Assembly (NCBI GenBank): GCA_016124375.1
Contig: WGNV01000004.1
Span: 496,001 to 560,000, forward strand
Reading direction: 5' to 3'
Source: Tepidisphaera sp.
GTDB lineage: Bacteria; Planctomycetota; Phycisphaerae; Phycisphaerales; UBA1924
DNA: 64,000 bases
Under the pieces are notes generated by a model. The model saw only the letters and a list, made by a program, of their open reading frames with translations. It searched no databases and was not told where the DNA came from. Below, piece by piece: positions 1-9,314 of this stretch (positions are counted from its first letter, which is position 1; each line of letters opens with the position of its first letter). Made by a program: the position numbers and the translations under genes.

Positions 1-1692
1 CCCGGCGCCTTCGCCCGCGTGCGCGACGACCTGAAGCGAACCCTGGAACAAGAACCCGGCGCCTCCGCCACCGTCGGCGTGTTCAGCGATTTCCGCGCGG
101 GCAGCGCCGAGGTCGCGTCCGAACTTCCCTCGCTGGGCGTGCCGGATGATCGCCTGACGCTGCTCGCCTCGCCCCCCGCCGGCGACGCCATCGACAACAT
201 CGCCCTCGCGAGCCTCGAGCCCTCGCGGGGCGTGATGCTCGCGGGCGCGGGCGACGGGCTCACCGCTTCGCTGCGAGTGACGCTGAAACGCAGCGGCTCG
301 GCGCAAGCCGCGACCGGCAAGGTCATCCTGCGGGCGGGCGACTCAGGCGCAAGCCCCGGCGGGAGCGACGCCGGCCAGCGCAACGCGCCCCGCGCCGAAG
401 CCACGTACACCTTCGCCCCCGGCGCCACGACCACCAGCGTGCTGGCAAACCTCGACCTGCCCGCGGGAGCCGTCAAGGGCCGCGTGCTGGTGACGGCGAG
501 CATCGATCGCGACGCCTTGGAGCGCGACAACACCTACAGCCGCACGCTTGATCTGCGCGAGCGCCTGCGCATCCTACTGCTCGCGTCCCCCAGCGATCGC
601 AGCGGCATTCAGTCGTACAAAGCGGGCGATTGGCTGGCGCTCGCCCTGGCGCCCGACGCACAGGCGGCGCTCCTGAAACGCAAGGGCGAGCAACTGGCCG
701 TCGAGACCATCGACCCCGCGCGCCCGCTCGCCGGCGTCACGCTCAGCGACGCCGACGCCGTGCTCATCGCCAACCCCGAGGCGCTGCCCGCGGCCTCGTG
801 GCCCCTCATCAAGCAAGCCTCCCAGCAAGGGGCGTTTGTAATGGTCTTCGCGCCCGCCGGCGTGCAGACGCACACCTGGACCGACGCGTTCATCCAGAAC
901 CTCGCGCCGGGGTGGAACGTCTCACCCGAGGCCAAGGACTACACGCCCGCGACGACGCTGACGCCCGGACCGTCAACGATCCTCGAGGCCATCGCCGGCG
1001 AACTGCCGGAACTGCTGAGGCCCGTGCACGTGATGCGATCGCTGCCGACGACGGCGCCCGGCGCCGGCGTCGTGCTCGCGCTGGGCGATGGTTCGCCCGG
1101 CGTGCTGGCCACTGGCCGCGAGGGCGGCAGCGCCGGGGCCCTGGTCTTCTGGGCCATCGCGCCGGACTTGGCATGGACGGATTTGCCCGCGCGGCCCCTG
1201 ATGGTGCCGCTGATGCAGGAACTGGTGCGTCAGGGCGTCGGGCTGTCGGGTTCGCCCCGTGTGGCGTTGGCGGGCCAGGCGCCGGCACTGCCTCTGGGGG
1301 CCGCGGAACTGGCGCCGACCAGCGGCGCGCCGATCAGCATCGAGCCGGGCGGGCGGCTGTCTCGTCCTATCCGCACCGCGGGCACCTACACCATCCGCGC
1401 CAAGGGCGGCACGACGCTCGGGCAGATTTCGTTCAACCCCGACACGCGGGCCAGCGATCTCACGCCAAGCGCGCAGCCGGCGCTGGAGCGCTGGCTGGGC
1501 GGGCTGGGCGGGCGGCTCGCGTGGATCAGCGACAAAGCCGAAGCCGCCGGGGGCAACGCCCGCCCGGCGAACGATGAATCCTCGCCGCTGAGTTTCGCGC
1601 TGCTCGCCGGCGCGCTGCTGCTGGCCTTGGCGGAGCTCATCATGGCGAGGTTCTTCAGCCACGCCGAGGCGGCGTCGGAGCGTGCGGCATGA
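1..1692 (+). CDS. BatA/VWA-type membrane protein, C-terminal part (5' truncated by window)
   Basis: The reading frame is already open at base 1, so the N-terminus, where a BatA-type membrane anchor and the start of a VWA domain would be expected, lies outside the window. The visible 563 residues start in a Rossmann-like strand (VGVFSDFRAG), pass through a beta-rich region and an amidotransferase-like segment (VLIANPEALP, roughly residue 250), and finish with one membrane helix about 30 residues before the end. Its stop overlaps the start of the next gene as ATGA, so the two are probably translated together. A paralogue lies at 22583-24571. Function is inferred only: planctomycete proteins of this type are linked to envelope or MoxR-associated roles, but no MoxR ATPase is visible here. 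Confidence 0.75.
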   Translation, partial: PGAFARVRDDLKRTLEQEPGASATVGVFSDFRAGSAEVASELPSLGVPDDRLTLLASPPAGDAIDNIALASLEPSRGVMLAGAGDGLTASLRVTLKRSGSAQAATGKVILRAGDSGASPGGSDAGQRNAPRAEATYTFAPGATTTSVLANLDLPAGAVKGRVLVTASIDRDALERDNTYSRTLDLRERLRILLLASPSDRSGIQSYKAGDWLALALAPDAQAALLKRKGEQLAVETIDPARPLAGVTLSDADAVLIANPEALPAASWPLIKQASQQGAFVMVFAPAGVQTHTWTDAFIQNLAPGWNVSPEAKDYTPATTLTPGPSTILEAIAGELPELLRPVHVMRSLPTTAPGAGVVLALGDGSPGVLATGREGGSAGALVFWAIAPDLAWTDLPARPLMVPLMQELVRQGVGLSGSPRVALAGQAPALPLGAAELAPTSGAPISIEPGGRLSRPIRTAGTYTIRAKGGTTLGQISFNPDTRASDLTPSAQPALERWLGGLGGRLAWISDKAEAAGGNARPANDESSPLSFALLAGALLLALAELIMARFFSHAEAASERAA

Positions 1693-4049
1693 GCGGGCTC
1701 ATCGACCGACTTCTGGGCCTGAAGCACCTCTCGACCGGGGGCGAGGGGGTGTCGTTCGGCTTTGCCCACCCGCTGCCCGCCTGGGCGTGGGTGCTCGTGG
1801 CGCTCGCGTGCATCATCGCGGCTTTCTGGAGTTACTCGCGCCTGCTGGGCAAGCCCCAGGCCCGCTGGACGCTCGCCACGCTGCGCACGCTGCTGCTCGC
1901 GCTGGTGGTGGTGCTGCTGTGCGGGCCTCAGCTCACGAAGCAGAACGAGCGCGTCGAAAAGGACTGGGTCGTCGTGATGGCCGATCGCTCGGCGTCGATG
2001 ACGATCAAGGATGTCGACACGTCCAAGGGCCGCGAATCGCGTGACGAGCAGCTGCGGGCGGCCCTCGCCAAGGCCAAGCCCGGGCTGGACGCCCTGGCCA
2101 CGCAGCGCAACGTGCTGCTGCTGGGGTTCGACTCTGGCGTCTACGACTTTGATTCGCCCATCAAGGCTCCCGAGGGGCAGCGCACGGCCATCGGCCAGAG
2201 CCTCGAGCAGGTGCTGCGCCGCCTGGCGGGCAAGCCGCTGGCGGGCGTCGTGCTGCTCAGCGATGGCCGCTCGTCTGACGACGTGTCGCGGGCGGCGCTC
2301 CGCACGCTGGAAGCCTCGCAGACGCCGGTCTTCGTCTCGCCCCTGGGCAGCGACACGCCCCTGCCCGATGTGGCGCTTGGCAAGATCGACGCACCGACCG
2401 CGGCATTCCTGGGCGACGTCGTGCCCGTGACCGTCTCACTCGAGCAACTTGGGGGCGGGGCCACCATGCCCGGGGGCAAGGTCGAACTGGTCGACGACGC
2501 CACCGGCCTGGTGCTCGACTCCAAGCCCCTGCCAGGCGAACCCGGCAAGGTGACGCTCTCGACCCAGCCCGAGCAGGCGGGGGGACGCACCTGGACCGTG
2601 CGGCTCGTGCTCGACCAGCCCGATCTCAGCGACGAAAACAACCACGCGTCGTTCGCCATCGACCTCGCCGATCGGCCGATTCGCGTGGCGTACTTTGACG
2701 GCTACCCGCGCTGGGAGTATCGCTACCTCAAAAACATCCTGGTGCGGGAAAAGTCGATCCGCTCGGCGATTCTGCTGCTGGCGCCGGATCGGCGGTACAT
2801 CCAGGAGGGTTCGGAGCCGCTGGGGGCCCTCCCCAAAACTCAGGCGGAGTGGAACGCGATCGACGTGGTGATCATCGGCGACCTGCGGCCCGGGCTGTTC
2901 AGCGAGGACCAGTTGAAGTCGCTGCGCGAGCTGGTGGCGGCCCGGGGCGGCGGAATCTTGTGGGTGGGCGGGCCCAGCGCCACGCCGGCCGCGTGGAGGG
3001 GCACGCCGCTGGCGGACCTGCTTCCCTTCACGCTCGCGACCGACAGCGCGGGCGAACTGCCGGCGTGGGTGAACCCGGTGCTGCTGACCCCCGGCCCGGC
3101 GGCCGACCGCTATGGCGTTTTGAAACTCGGCAACCTGCCCAGCGACCCCTGGCCGAAAGAACTGGACAACCCCAGTTTGGGCTGGCCTCTCTTGCGATGG
3201 GCGCAGCGGATCGATGCTCGGGCGCTCAAGCCCACGGCCGAGGTGCTCGCCCTGGCGCAGAGCACAGCGAGCGGGGCGAGCGCGACAGACGGGGCCTCGA
3301 ATGCCGCGGGCGCCAACGGGCCGCTCATCATGACCATGCGCTACGGCGCGGGGCGGGTGGTGTATGTCGGGACGGATGAGACGTGGCGGTATCGGTATGG
3401 CAAAGGCGAGAGCCTGCAAGAGCGGCTGTGGCTGCCCTTGATTCGGTTGCTCGCGCGGGAGAGTTTGGCCCGCTCGGGCAAGCCGGCGATCCTGGCGGCT
3501 GACCCGCAGCGGAGCATCGTGAACCAGCCCGTGCAGATCACGCTGAGGCTGGTGGATCAGGCGCTGATCGACGCGAGGCCGGCGAGCGCGAAGGTGCGAA
3601 TCACCCGCAAGGGCGTCGCGGGCCAGCCCGACACACAGACGGAACTGACACTGCGCCCCGAAGGGGCAAGCGACGACAGCCAGCCGCCCAGCGCGCTGAG
3701 CGCGACGTGGACGCCTACCGACCCGGGCGAGTACACCCTGAGCGGGGCCGACGCGCTGCTGGCCGGGCTGGATATCTCGGCCAAGGCCGAGGTGAGCCTG
3801 CCGGATGACGAGCTCAGGTCGCCCCAGACCGACCACTCGCTGCTGGCGAATCTGGCCAAGGCGACGGGCGGCAAGGTGGTGGCCCCGGATCAGCTGGCGA
3901 GCGCGTTCAAGGACCTGCCCAACCGCGAGTTGCGGCTGCTGGGGGCGCCGGATATTGAAACGCTGTGGGACAAACCCTTGGCGTGGGCCATGCTGATCTC
4001 GCTGTTGGTTTTGGAGTGGGTGGGGCGGCGGCTGATCAAGCTGAGTTGA
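1689..4049 (+). CDS. Membrane VWA / glutamine-amidotransferase-like protein
   Basis: A 786-residue protein with two N-terminal membrane helices (about 25-45 and 58-78), then a VWA domain whose metal site DxSxS is intact (DRSAS, about residue 98). A class I glutamine-amidotransferase-like region follows (VVIIGDLRPG, GGGILWVGGP), then the segment typical of planctomycete homologues (YGAGRVVYVGTDETWRYRYG), beta domains, and a last membrane helix at about 762-780. No catalytic Cys nucleophile is evident in the amidotransferase-like part, so it is probably non-enzymatic. The start overlaps the stop of the upstream VWA gene by ATGA. With the upstream gene it probably forms one membrane assembly with large periplasmic domains. 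The exact role is unknown. Confidence 0.85.
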   Translation: MSGLIDRLLGLKHLSTGGEGVSFGFAHPLPAWAWVLVALACIIAAFWSYSRLLGKPQARWTLATLRTLLLALVVVLLCGPQLTKQNERVEKDWVVVMADRSASMTIKDVDTSKGRESRDEQLRAALAKAKPGLDALATQRNVLLLGFDSGVYDFDSPIKAPEGQRTAIGQSLEQVLRRLAGKPLAGVVLLSDGRSSDDVSRAALRTLEASQTPVFVSPLGSDTPLPDVALGKIDAPTAAFLGDVVPVTVSLEQLGGGATMPGGKVELVDDATGLVLDSKPLPGEPGKVTLSTQPEQAGGRTWTVRLVLDQPDLSDENNHASFAIDLADRPIRVAYFDGYPRWEYRYLKNILVREKSIRSAILLLAPDRRYIQEGSEPLGALPKTQAEWNAIDVVIIGDLRPGLFSEDQLKSLRELVAARGGGILWVGGPSATPAAWRGTPLADLLPFTLATDSAGELPAWVNPVLLTPGPAADRYGVLKLGNLPSDPWPKELDNPSLGWPLLRWAQRIDARALKPTAEVLALAQSTASGASATDGASNAAGANGPLIMTMRYGAGRVVYVGTDETWRYRYGKGESLQERLWLPLIRLLARESLARSGKPAILAADPQRSIVNQPVQITLRLVDQALIDARPASAKVRITRKGVAGQPDTQTELTLRPEGASDDSQPPSALSATWTPTDPGEYTLSGADALLAGLDISAKAEVSLPDDELRSPQTDHSLLANLAKATGGKVVAPDQLASAFKDLPNRELRLLGAPDIETLWDKPLAWAMLISLLVLEWVGRRLIKLS

Positions 4050-4051
4050 GG

Positions 4052-4110
4052 AAGAGACGAAGTTCCGAAGTTCCGAAGAGACGAAGTTCCGAAGAGACGA
4101 AGTTCGGAAG
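4052..4110. repeat. GAAGTTCCGAAG/AGACGAAG short tandem repeat, copy 1
   Basis: Directly after the VWA gene stop there are alternating units GACGAAGTTCCGAAG and AGACGAAG. The same words recur at 49208-49247 (opposite strand), 56460-56513 and 57953-58024. GAAGTTCCGAAG is only partly self-complementary, so this is mainly a direct repeat. No coding or terminator function is visible. Confidence 0.85.
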
Positions 4111-4199
4111 CGTCCCGTGTGAGGGAGCTTGTCGGGGGATTGGTCGACCTTGCGTCGTCCATCTCGGGATTCGCTGCGCTCATCCCGGGCGTGGGCGGG

Positions 4200-4886
4200 T
4201 TACCACCCCGACGTCTGGCGGAACCAGTCTTCGAGTTTCGCAACGACTTCTTCCGGCTTGCTGTCCTTTGCGAAGTGCATCAGCGGACCAAAGACCAGGT
4301 GCACGCGGCCCGGGCGATAGAGGCTGCCCCAGGCTTGTTCGGCGTAGGGGGTGCCGCGGATCCAGACGGGCAGCACCGGGGCGCCGCTGCGGGCAATGAG
4401 GAATCCGGCGCCGGGCTCAAAGGGGAGGAGGTGGTTCGGCGGTCGCTCGATGCGGCCTTCGGGGAAGATGCCCAGCACCTGGTTGGCCTTGAGGTGGCGC
4501 AGGGCTTCGCGCGTGCTGGCGATGTCGCGCCCGGTGCGGTTGACGCCGATGACGCGGGTCCACGACCAGATGGGTTCGAGCTCGGGGAGCATCATGTCCT
4601 GGCCCATCATCCAGCGGATTTCGAAGTCGCAGGCGGACTGGACCAGCAGCGGATCAACGCCCCCGGTGTGGTTGCAGACGACGATGAGGGGGCCGGGGGC
4701 CTTGCCCTGGGGGATGTGCTCGGCCCCGTGCACGCGGGTGCGCATGAGCAGGCGTGCGTGCAGGCGGAGGGCCAGCAGCGCGAGGCCCGTGATGAGATCG
4801 CCCCGCGGGTCGATTCGGTGCACATGGCGGCTCAGCAGCACCAGCGCTCCCCACGCCGCCAGCAGGATGATCGCCCATGTCGCCAT
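4200..4886 (-). CDS. 1-acylglycerol-3-phosphate acyltransferase (PlsC family)
   Basis: A 228-residue acyltransferase of the PlsC/LPLAT family, which moves an acyl chain onto lysophosphatidic acid or a related lysolipid at the inner membrane. The HX4D catalytic motif is H73-TGGV-D78, and the acceptor-binding block FPEGR is at 141-145. The N-terminus has a hydrophobic helix (about 3-18) and a second one at about 31-48. Length fits the family (220-250). It stands alone on the minus strand between plus-strand genes. The substrate cannot be fixed from sequence, since lyso-ornithine-lipid or other lysolipid acyltransferases share these motifs. Confidence 0.88.
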   Translation of the reverse strand: MATWAIILLAAWGALVLLSRHVHRIDPRGDLITGLALLALRLHARLLMRTRVHGAEHIPQGKAPGPLIVVCNHTGGVDPLLVQSACDFEIRWMMGQDMMLPELEPIWSWTRVIGVNRTGRDIASTREALRHLKANQVLGIFPEGRIERPPNHLLPFEPGAGFLIARSGAPVLPVWIRGTPYAEQAWGSLYRPGRVHLVFGPLMHFAKDSKPEEVVAKLEDWFRQTSGW

Positions 4887-5106
4887 TCAGGGGCGGATGT
4901 TAGCGGGCACAAGCATGGGCACGACGAGTCGCCCTGTCGGCGGGGGCGCGCGGCAACGCGGGCGGGCGGGACGCCTGCTCCGCCGGTGGCCTTGGGAGAA
5001 GGCATCGCGGCCAACGCGCACCTAGGCTTGGCGGACTTTGGCTTGGCGAACTTTGCGGCTCGGGCCGACCGAACACACCCCTAGCCGCGGGCGAACGAGG
5101 AGCGTT

Positions 5107-6906
5107 ATGGCGGAAACTTCGACGAACCCCGGCGGCAGCAACCCCGAGCGCCCGCCGCACTTTATTGAGCAGATGATCGACGCCGACAACGCGGCCGGCC
5201 GCTGGGGCATGTGGCCGACCACCACGACGCCCCGCGTGCACACGCGCTTCCCGCCTGAGCCCAACGGCTACCTGCACATCGGGCACGCCAAGAGCATCTG
5301 CCTGAACTTCGGACTGGCGAAGAAGTACGCCGGCAAGTTCAACCTGCGCTTTGATGACACCAACCCGGCCAAGGAAGAACAGGAGTACGTCGACAGCATC
5401 AAGCGCGACGTGAAGTGGCTCGGCGGCGAGTTTGATGACGGCCCCAATGCGGGCGGGGTGTTCTTCGCGAGCGACTACTTCGACCAGATGTACGAGTTCG
5501 CCAAGGAGTTGATCCTCAAGGGCAAGGCGTATGTGTGCGAACTCTCCGCGGAGGAAGTGGCCAAGCGTCGCGGCAGCCCCACGGTGCCCGCCACCAGCCC
5601 GTATCGCGATCGGCCAATCGACGAGAGCATGCGCCTGTTCCGCGAGATGAAACTCGGGCGCTTCCCCAATGGCAGCAAGACGCTGCGGGCGAAGATCGAC
5701 CTCGCCAGCCCGAACTTCAACCTGCGCGACCCGGTGATGTACCGGATCCTGCACGAGGCGCACCACAACACGGGCGACAAGTGGTGCCTGTACCCAATGT
5801 ACGACTGGGCGCACGGGCTGGAAGACTCGCTCGAAGGCATCACGCACAGCATTTGCACGCTGGAGTTTGAGAATCACCGGCCGTTGTACGACTGGTTCAT
5901 GAACGCGATCAATGAGGGGCGCACGCCCGACGGCAGCGGGCCCTGGGGGCGCATCGTGCACCACTCGCAGCAGATCGAGTTCGCGAAGCTGCAGCTCACG
6001 TACACCGTGCTCAGCAAGCGGAATCTTCTCAGGATGGTGAACGAAGGGCTGGTGCGGGGGTGGGATGATCCGCGCATGCCCACCATCAGCGCGCTGCGGC
6101 GGCGGGGTTTCCCGGCGTCGGCGATCCGCGATTTTGCCGACGAGGTCGGGTGCACCAAGACCGAGAGCGTGATCGACATCGGGCGGCTCGAAAACGCGGT
6201 GCGCCACACGCTGAACAAGACGGCGCCGCGCGCCATGGGCGTGCTGCGGCCGCTCAAGGTGACCATCGAGAACTGGCCGGAAGGCAAAACCGATGAACTC
6301 GATTTCGTCGTGAACCCCGAGGACGCGAGCGCGGGGACACGCAAGGTGAGTTTCGGGCGGGAGATCTACATCGAGCAGGACGACTTCATGGAGAATCCGC
6401 CCAAGAAGTTTTTCAGGCTTGCGCCGGGGCAGGAAGTGCGCCTGCGCTGGGCGTACTTCATCACGTGCACGGGTGTCGAGAAGGATGCCGCGGGAAATGT
6501 GGTGGGCGTGCGGGCCACCTACGACCCCGCGACGCGGGGCGGCGACGCGCCGCTGGGCCCGGACGGCAAGCCCACCAAGAAGGTGAAGGGAACCATTCAC
6601 TGGGTGGGGGCGCACAACGCGATCGAGGCGGAAGTGCGGCTGTTTGATCGGTTGTTTGCCGCGGAAGCGCCGGGGGAGCGCACCGGCAAGTGGGAAGATG
6701 ATCTGAACAAGCACTCGCTGGAGGTGGTGCGGGCGAAGCTTGACCCCGCGCTGGCGGCGGCGAAGCCGGGCGAGACGTATCAGTTTGAGCGGCTGGGGTA
6801 TTTCACGGCGGACCCGGACGGGGCGGCGGGGAGCCCGGTCTTCTGCCGCACGATCACGCTGAAGGACACTTGGGCGAAGGAGGCGGGGCGGGAAGCAAAT
6901 GGCTAA
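5107..6906 (+). CDS. glnS: Glutaminyl-tRNA synthetase
   Basis: A 599-residue class I aminoacyl-tRNA synthetase that charges tRNA-Gln. HIGH is exact at residues 57-60 in the context FPPEPNGYLHIGHAKSICLN, which marks GlnRS rather than bacterial GluRS. The second signature is LSKR (about 301-304), the GlnRS form of KMSKS. The C-terminal beta-barrel anticodon-binding region is present (WAYFITCTGVEKD, GTIHWVG). The start chosen is the ATG at 5107, preceded by AGGAG, rather than an in-frame GTG/ATG 69 bases upstream in a repeat-rich region. Direct charging of Gln implies this organism need not rely only on the GatCAB route. Length is slightly above the E. coli enzyme (554). Confidence 0.96.
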   Translation: MAETSTNPGGSNPERPPHFIEQMIDADNAAGRWGMWPTTTTPRVHTRFPPEPNGYLHIGHAKSICLNFGLAKKYAGKFNLRFDDTNPAKEEQEYVDSIKRDVKWLGGEFDDGPNAGGVFFASDYFDQMYEFAKELILKGKAYVCELSAEEVAKRRGSPTVPATSPYRDRPIDESMRLFREMKLGRFPNGSKTLRAKIDLASPNFNLRDPVMYRILHEAHHNTGDKWCLYPMYDWAHGLEDSLEGITHSICTLEFENHRPLYDWFMNAINEGRTPDGSGPWGRIVHHSQQIEFAKLQLTYTVLSKRNLLRMVNEGLVRGWDDPRMPTISALRRRGFPASAIRDFADEVGCTKTESVIDIGRLENAVRHTLNKTAPRAMGVLRPLKVTIENWPEGKTDELDFVVNPEDASAGTRKVSFGREIYIEQDDFMENPPKKFFRLAPGQEVRLRWAYFITCTGVEKDAAGNVVGVRATYDPATRGGDAPLGPDGKPTKKVKGTIHWVGAHNAIEAEVRLFDRLFAAEAPGERTGKWEDDLNKHSLEVVRAKLDPALAAAKPGETYQFERLGYFTADPDGAAGSPVFCRTITLKDTWAKEAGREANG

Positions 6907-7110
6907 AGGGCTAAATTGCCAAATTGCTAAACCGGAATGTGCCATCCGATGATTGATGCTTTTCATCTGCCCTCTCTTCTGTCGGGCCTCTTCTGTCGGG
7001 CCTCTTCTTTCCGGTCTCTTCTTACTCGTCTTTCTCGGCGCATCTTTTCTTGCTGTTTTCTTCTTCTCTGTGCCTCTGTGCCTCTGTGGTGAACTCTTCC
7101 TCTTCGCAGC
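6902..7110. repeat. Intergenic low-complexity repeats between glnS and rarA
   Basis: This gap holds three repeat types. At 6902-6932 is a GGCTAAA/TTGCCAAATTGC block with a related copy at 56557-56588. From about 6965 there are tandem copies of CTCTTCTGTCGGGC. At 7065-7095 is a CTCTGTGC CTCTGTGGTG block of a type I associate with other planctomycete genomes. No terminator hairpin for glnS is visible. Confidence 0.7.
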
Positions 7111-7143
7111 GGAACTCTTCCGTCTGCCCCCGGGCCACTAGAC

Positions 7144-8688
7144 TTGGGCGTGTCCGACCTCTGGTCATCCAAACGGGCCGACGCGCGAGGCAGGGTCGCC
7201 CCGCTGGCGCTCCGCATGCGCCCTCGCACGCTGGATGAGCTGGCCGGGCAGCAGCACATCCTGGGCCCGGGCAAGCTGCTGCGGCGGATGCTGCAGGCCG
7301 ACGCGATTACCAGTTTGATCTTGCACGGACCGCCCGGCACGGGGAAAACGACGCTGGCGGAGTTGATCGCCGGGCACACCAAGCGGGCGTTCGTGCGCGA
7401 GAACGCGGCCAGCGTGGGCGTCAAGCGCATCCGCGACATCGTGGACGAGGCGACGAATCGGGTGGAACTGGAAGGCCGCCGAACGATTCTGTTCCTGGAC
7501 GAGATTCACCGTTTCACGCGTTCGCAGCAGGATGTGCTGCTGGCAGATGTGGAGCGGGGGCTGATCACGCTGATCGGGGCGACCACCGAGAACCCGCTGT
7601 TCGCGGTGAACTCGGCGCTGGTGAGCCGTAGCACGCTGCTCAGGCTGGAGCCCTTGTCGCGCGAGGATGTGATCGCGGTGCTTCGGCGAGCGATTGCCGA
7701 TCCGGAGCGGGGCTACGGCAAACTGTCGCTTCGAGTCGACGATGAGGCGCTGGGGGTATGGGCGGAAAAGAGCGACGGCGACGCACGGCGGGCGCTGACG
7801 GCGCTGGAAGTGGCCGTGCTCAGTTCCGAATCACGAAGCACACAGGCGCAGGCAGGGGGGGTTGATGTTCGTGCTGGAACTGATTCTGGAGTTTCTGATC
7901 GACCTGCTGGATTGGGCGGGGATGCACGAGACGTCGAAGCGGTGGGAAGACCGGCGCGAGCGCAAGAAGCAGCAGCGCCGGCGCTGACGATCACGCGCGA
8001 GGTGGCGGAGGAGAGCATCCAGCAGAAAGCCGCGGTGTACGACGGGACGGGCGACGAGCACTACGACACCATCTCGGCGTTCATCAAGTCGGTGCGCGGC
8101 AGCGACCCGGACGCGGCGGTGTACTGGCTCGCCCGCATGCTCGAAGCAGGTGAAGACCCGCGATTCATCGCGAGGCGCCTGGCGATCCTTGCGAGCGAAG
8201 ACATCGGCAACGCCGACCCGCGGGGGATCATGGTCGCGCAGGCGACATGGGAGCTGGTCGAACGCATCGGCATGCCCGAGGCGCAGATCACCCTGGCGCA
8301 GTGCACGACGTACCTGGCGCTGGCGCCCAAGAGCAACGCGTCGTACGTGGCGATCGCCGAAGCCGTGGCGGACGTGCGCGAGGGGCGCACCGTGCCCGTG
8401 CCGGTGCACATCAAGGACGGGAATGTGCGCAAGGCGGGGCAGATCAGCGTGGGTGGGCTCAAGGGCGCGAATTATCGGTACGCCCATGACGATGGGGCGA
8501 AGGACCCGCGTCTGGGGGTTATCGGGCTGCAGGATTACCTGGGGGTTGAGAAGAGCTATTACCGGCCGACGGAGCACGGGCACGAGAAGGCGCTGAAGGC
8601 GGCGCTGGAGGCGGCCAAGGCCGCTCGGGAGTCGGCGGCGAGGGCGGCACGGCGGGAGGCGAGCCAGCCGCCGGAGGCGGGGGCGTGA
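7144..8688 (+). CDS. rarA: Replication-associated recombination protein RarA (MgsA), AAA+ ATPase
   Basis: A 514-residue clamp-loader-like AAA+ ATPase that acts at stalled replication forks. Walker A is GPPGTGKTT (about 61-69) and Walker B ILFLDEIH (about 116-123); the sensor region (GATTENP) and C-terminal tetramerisation region (KSVRGSDPDAA, HIKDGNVRKAG) follow. The start used is TTG 7144, with GTG 7150 as an alternative; neither has a strong ribosome site. Between the lid domain (about residue 232) and LTITREVAEES (about 280) there is an extra stretch of about 50 Gly/Ala/Arg-rich residues absent from E. coli RarA. Its DNA reads as a different, natural-looking small protein in another frame (see 7865-7987). 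The stop overlaps the next gene as GTGA. Confidence 0.93.
   Translation: MGVSDLWSSKRADARGRVAPLALRMRPRTLDELAGQQHILGPGKLLRRMLQADAITSLILHGPPGTGKTTLAELIAGHTKRAFVRENAASVGVKRIRDIVDEATNRVELEGRRTILFLDEIHRFTRSQQDVLLADVERGLITLIGATTENPLFAVNSALVSRSTLLRLEPLSREDVIAVLRRAIADPERGYGKLSLRVDDEALGVWAEKSDGDARRALTALEVAVLSSESRSTQAQAGGVDVRAGTDSGVSDRPAGLGGDARDVEAVGRPARAQEAAAPALTITREVAEESIQQKAAVYDGTGDEHYDTISAFIKSVRGSDPDAAVYWLARMLEAGEDPRFIARRLAILASEDIGNADPRGIMVAQATWELVERIGMPEAQITLAQCTTYLALAPKSNASYVAIAEAVADVREGRTVPVPVHIKDGNVRKAGQISVGGLKGANYRYAHDDGAKDPRLGVIGLQDYLGVEKSYYRPTEHGHEKALKAALEAAKAARESAARAARREASQPPEAGA
7865..7987 (+). CDS. Possible 40-aa small membrane protein nested out of frame in rarA
   Basis: Inside the rarA insertion, another frame encodes a 40-residue peptide: a leucine/isoleucine-rich amphipathic helix (MFVLELILEFLIDLLDWAG) followed by a strongly basic tail (RRERKKQQRRR) and a TGA stop. 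This composition is much more protein-like than the in-frame RarA insert. It could be a real overlapping gene or a relic of a small gene inserted into rarA. No clear Shine-Dalgarno sequence precedes the ATG. Translation is unproven. Confidence 0.3.
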   Translation: MFVLELILEFLIDLLDWAGMHETSKRWEDRRERKKQQRRR

Positions 8689-9299
8689 CGCTGGCTTTGG
8701 ACAAGAATGCGTTGCGGATGGCGGCCCGGAACTGGTCGCTGCCCGAGGGCGAGGACGCGCACGCAGAGTCGGAGAAGGTGTGCCGGCGGGTGGAGGCGCT
8801 GGAGGCGTTTCAGGCGGCCCGGGTGGTGATGCTTTACTGGCCCCTGTCGGAGCGCGAGGTGAACCTGGGGTACCTGGCCCGGGCGGCGTTGGCACTTGGG
8901 AAGACGGTGTGCGTGCCCCGGGTGGTGTGGAACGAGCGCCGGATGGACGCGGCGAGTATTCCCGAATGGGATGAGCGCCACATCGTGCGGGATGGCAAGG
9001 GCGTGCCCGGACCAAACCCGACCTTGCCGGTCGTGCCCGACGACCAAGTGAAGCTCGTCATCACACCCGGGCTTGCATTTGATCCGCACGGGGGGCGGCT
9101 GGGGCGGGGCGGGGGCTTCTATGATCGGTTTCTGGTGCGCGTCGGGGGCGCGGCCCGCGTCGGGGTCGCATTCGACACGCAGATCATTGCGGCTGTGCCG
9201 ATGGATCGGCACGATGTATACATGCACGTGGTGGTGACGCCGAGCTGGACGATTGTGGCGCCCCCGGCCGCGGAAAATACGGGCCCAGTGCCCGCCTGA
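8685..9299 (+). CDS. 5-formyltetrahydrofolate cyclo-ligase
   Basis: A 204-residue cytosolic enzyme that converts 5-formyl-THF plus ATP to 5,10-methenyl-THF. The family signature is RLGRGGGFYDRFL (about 140-152), with the downstream GVAFDTQ and the closing HDVYMHVVVTPS. Length is normal for the family (180-200). The start is GTG 8685, overlapping the rarA stop, so the two are translationally coupled. It offers a folate link to the folP gene at 11360-12262, but they lie on opposite strands. The C-terminal 12 residues are Pro/Ala-rich and poorly conserved. Confidence 0.92.
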   Translation: MTLALDKNALRMAARNWSLPEGEDAHAESEKVCRRVEALEAFQAARVVMLYWPLSEREVNLGYLARAALALGKTVCVPRVVWNERRMDAASIPEWDERHIVRDGKGVPGPNPTLPVVPDDQVKLVITPGLAFDPHGGRLGRGGGFYDRFLVRVGGAARVGVAFDTQIIAAVPMDRHDVYMHVVVTPSWTIVAPPAAENTGPVPA

Positions 9300-9314
9300 C
9301 ACGGAAGGTAAACG

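Noticed and set aside
4900-6966. 688-residue minus-strand open frame
   Set aside because: Antisense shadow of glnS.
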